The position numbers and the translations under genes were made by a program. A model generated the notes under the pieces. The model saw nothing but the letters and a program-made list of their open reading frames with translations. It made no database searches and had not been told where the DNA came from. Shown here one piece after another: positions 62,152-64,000 of a DNA stretch of 64,000 bases (its first letter is position 1; each line of letters begins with the position of its first letter). The DNA comes from Oceanospirillum sp048270425 (GTDB lineage: Bacteria; Pseudomonadota; Gammaproteobacteria; Pseudomonadales; Halomonadaceae): assembly GCA_048270425.1 (NCBI GenBank), contig JBLWSY010000001.1, positions 372,001-436,000 on the forward strand, in the 5' to 3' direction.

Positions 62152-62952
62152 ATGAGTGATGTCTTGCTGTATGAACAGGATGGAGCTGTTGTAACCCTGA
62201 CCATGAACCAGGACGAGACCCGCAACGCGATATCATCCGATGAGATGATCGATGCTTTTGAAACTGTTGCCCGTAAAATTAACAGGGATGATACCGTGTC
62301 AGTTGTTATTCTCACGGGTGCCGGAAAAGCCTTCTCGTCTGGTGGTAATGTTAAAGATATGCACGAGAAGGGCGGAATGTTTGGTGGTTCGCCGGTTGAA
62401 CTCAGAGAGGGCTACCGCCGGGGCATTCAGCGTATTCCATTAGCGATGCATAATCTGGAAGTCCCCCTGATTGCCGCTGTGAATGGCCCTGCAATAGGCG
62501 CCGGCTGTGATCTGGCTATGATGTGTGACATCCGTTTGGCCTCCACAAAAGCCAGATTTGCAGAGAGTTTTGCCAAAATCGGTATTATTCCCGGTGACGG
62601 TGGCGCGTGGTTTTTGCCGCGAGCTATAGGAATGTCGCGCGCCTGTGAGATGGCTTTCACCGGTGAGGCTGTAGACGCTGAAACAGCACTGAGCTGGGGA
62701 ATGGTATCTGAAGTTACGGAGCCAGAGGCGTTGATGTCCGCCGCGCGTCGAATGGCTGACCGTATTGCCGTTAACCCTCCGAGGGCATTGCGTATGACCA
62801 AGAAACTTTTGAAAGAGGGGCAGAGAGTATCGCTGGAGACGCTATTGGAGTTGTCCGCATCGATGCAGTCTCTGGCTCATCATACGTCTGATCATGCGGA
62901 AGCAGTTGCCGCTATGTTAGAGAAACGTCCCGCTAATTTTACCGGAAACTAA
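62152..62952 (+). CDS. Crotonase-fold protein lacking both hydratase Glu residues
   Basis: 266 aa from ATG 62152 (AAGGAG upstream); the frame from 62083 starts inside the liv terminator. FSSGGNVKDMHEKGGMFGG and GPAIGAGCDLAMMCD form the oxyanion hole. The first hydratase Glu is replaced by Asp (AGCDLAMMCD) and the second by Phe (ESFAKIGIIPGDGGAW), so a simple hydratase role is doubtful. An isomerase, dehalogenase-like or other crotonase reaction is more likely, as with PaaG-type proteins. Substrate unknown; the neighbours are Liv transport and a CHASE sensor. Confidence 0.85.
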   Translation: MSDVLLYEQDGAVVTLTMNQDETRNAISSDEMIDAFETVARKINRDDTVSVVILTGAGKAFSSGGNVKDMHEKGGMFGGSPVELREGYRRGIQRIPLAMHNLEVPLIAAVNGPAIGAGCDLAMMCDIRLASTKARFAESFAKIGIIPGDGGAWFLPRAIGMSRACEMAFTGEAVDAETALSWGMVSEVTEPEALMSAARRMADRIAVNPPRALRMTKKLLKEGQRVSLETLLELSASMQSLAHHTSDHAEAVAAMLEKRPANFTGN

Positions 62953-63110
62953 TTTTCCGAATTTAGCGGGTAACTGACGTCATCTTGAAAGACTTTCAAT
63001 TAAAAATATCAGTTTAGATATTCTTTTTGTTGCGTGGATTTGTGATAATCCACGCCCTTCGAACCTATTGTATTTTATCAGGCTGATATGGTCTGAATAC
63101 TGGCTTTTTA

Positions 63111-64000
63111 ATGAAAGAAACCTCTAGCCGTAACTGGGCTTTACTGATTCTGATTGTTGGCCTTGCCTTCTCTTTAGGGGCAGCTTGGTTGCTGCATTTT
63201 TCGGAACAGGAACAGCTGAGAAATCGCTTTGTGAAAGATGTTACGGATCGTAGTGCAGTATTCAGCCGTGAACTCAACACCTCCCTTGAAGCCCTTTACA
63301 CCCTTAGGACATTGTTCATTGCTCAGGCGATCCCACCCCTTGATGACTTTGAATTTGTTGCAAGCAACAGTCGTATTCGACATAAAGATATTGTTGCGGT
63401 GTATTGGATACCGGAAATCAGTTCACAATTAAGGCCAGTATTTGAGGAGGATGTTGCCGAAGTAAATGGCTTATCGCACTTCAGAATACTTGAGCAAAAT
63501 GCGCAGGGGGAGTTGCAGTTCTCAGAGCGCTCTGATGGCCTTCATCGCCCCTTAACTTATTTTCAGGGTGAAAGTGCTCAGAAAATGCCTATGGGTATCG
63601 ATATGGCTGATAACAATGCCCTTAACGGACTTCTGAATCAGGCTAAATCCACTGGCGAGCTTATTCTGACATCAGGACGCATCGATTTGAGTGATACGCT
63701 GGTAAAGCAGGGTAAGTATCATACTTCGATGGTTAAAGCCGTACTGTCAATTCCATTGAGAGATTATCCCGGACAAGTGGCGGGCTATATTGTTGCGGTG
63801 ATCGACCTACGTATCTCTTTTGAAGACGCACTCAGTCAGATCCGTGTTTCTGGTATTGATATGAAACTCTGGGATCAGACGGGAGCCCAAGAGCCAACGC
63901 TGCTGCATCATCATGTCAGCCGAACACGTCTTGAGATCGATCCGGGGCGATCTGTGCTTGTGCCGATGCATGTGAGTGCCAATCGGCAATGGTTTTTAGA
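63111..64000 (+). CDS. CHASE-domain membrane sensor protein (partial, C-terminus cut by window edge)
   Basis: 296 codons visible, running off the window. One N-terminal transmembrane segment (residues 9-28) is followed by an extracytoplasmic CHASE-type domain (about 45-260; VYWIPEISSQLRPVFEEDVAEVNGL and a final AGYIVAVIDLRISFEDAL). CHASE domains sense small ligands and are joined to histidine kinase, GGDEF or EAL outputs, but the output here lies past the edge. ATG 63111 has only a weak ribosome site. 158 nt separate it from the crotonase gene. Confidence 0.75.
   Translation, partial: MKETSSRNWALLILIVGLAFSLGAAWLLHFSEQEQLRNRFVKDVTDRSAVFSRELNTSLEALYTLRTLFIAQAIPPLDDFEFVASNSRIRHKDIVAVYWIPEISSQLRPVFEEDVAEVNGLSHFRILEQNAQGELQFSERSDGLHRPLTYFQGESAQKMPMGIDMADNNALNGLLNQAKSTGELILTSGRIDLSDTLVKQGKYHTSMVKAVLSIPLRDYPGQVAGYIVAVIDLRISFEDALSQIRVSGIDMKLWDQTGAQEPTLLHHHVSRTRLEIDPGRSVLVPMHVSANRQWFL

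Overview
The window looks like chromosome from a motile, aerobic, heterotrophic marine gammaproteobacterium of the Oceanospirillales type (Amphritea / Neptuniibacter / Marinobacterium-like). This is an inference from gene content, about 50% GC by eye, three chemoreceptors, and a LiuR-type branched-chain amino acid regulon. It is not a database result. No rRNA, tRNA, CRISPR array, prophage or intact insertion sequence was seen.

Layout. 1-4.6 kb: chemotaxis, with an Aer-like PAS/CZB receptor cut by the window edge, a YjfB-like small protein, and a dCache chemoreceptor split by a single-base frameshift in a run of six A. 4.8-15.3 kb: phenylacetate catabolism, with paaF-G-H-I-J-K on the minus strand and paaN, paaY and an extra enoyl-CoA hydratase diverging on the plus strand. 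The ring-epoxidase genes paaABCDE are not in the window. 15.6-21.2 kb: a signalling cassette of a di-haem cytochrome c peroxidase-like protein, a large hybrid histidine kinase overlapping it, and a REC/HD-GYP response regulator. 21.2-29 kb: a one-TM protein of unknown function, acetoacetyl-CoA synthetase, a glycerophosphodiester phosphodiesterase, a DMT exporter behind a possible leader-peptide attenuator, and a PAS/GGDEF/EAL protein. 29.4-36.2 kb: the liuABCDE leucine/isovalerate operon. 36.4-41.4 kb: unfamiliar genes (HEAT-like protein, Cys-rich 70-aa protein, LPP20-type lipoprotein, PhnA/YjdM, and a BspA-type leucine-rich-repeat protein with a partner). 41.5-44.5 kb: a third chemoreceptor and an orphan methyltransferase. 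44.7-62.9 kb: an acyl-CoA synthetase, the MerR regulator liuR, the AraC regulator mmsR, valine/propionate catabolism (mmsA, acyl-CoA dehydrogenase, two crotonase-fold genes, mmsB, prpE), a complete branched-chain amino acid ABC importer (livG-F-J-H-M) and a last crotonase. 63.1 kb to the end: a CHASE-domain membrane sensor cut by the edge.

How it works together. Branched-chain amino acids enter through Liv. Leucine is taken by LiuA-E to acetyl-CoA and acetoacetate, and acetoacetate is activated by AacS. Valine goes through the dehydrogenase, hydratase, hydrolase, MmsB and MmsA to propionyl-CoA. Five near-identical palindromes around ACGTTWACGT sit upstream of aacS/GDPD, liuA, liuR itself, the isobutyryl-CoA dehydrogenase gene and livG, and outline a LiuR regulon across 33 kb. 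Many of the same genes, and the paa genes, carry A-rich AACAANAA tracts in their leaders, suggesting a second, RNA-level (Hfq-type) layer of catabolite control.
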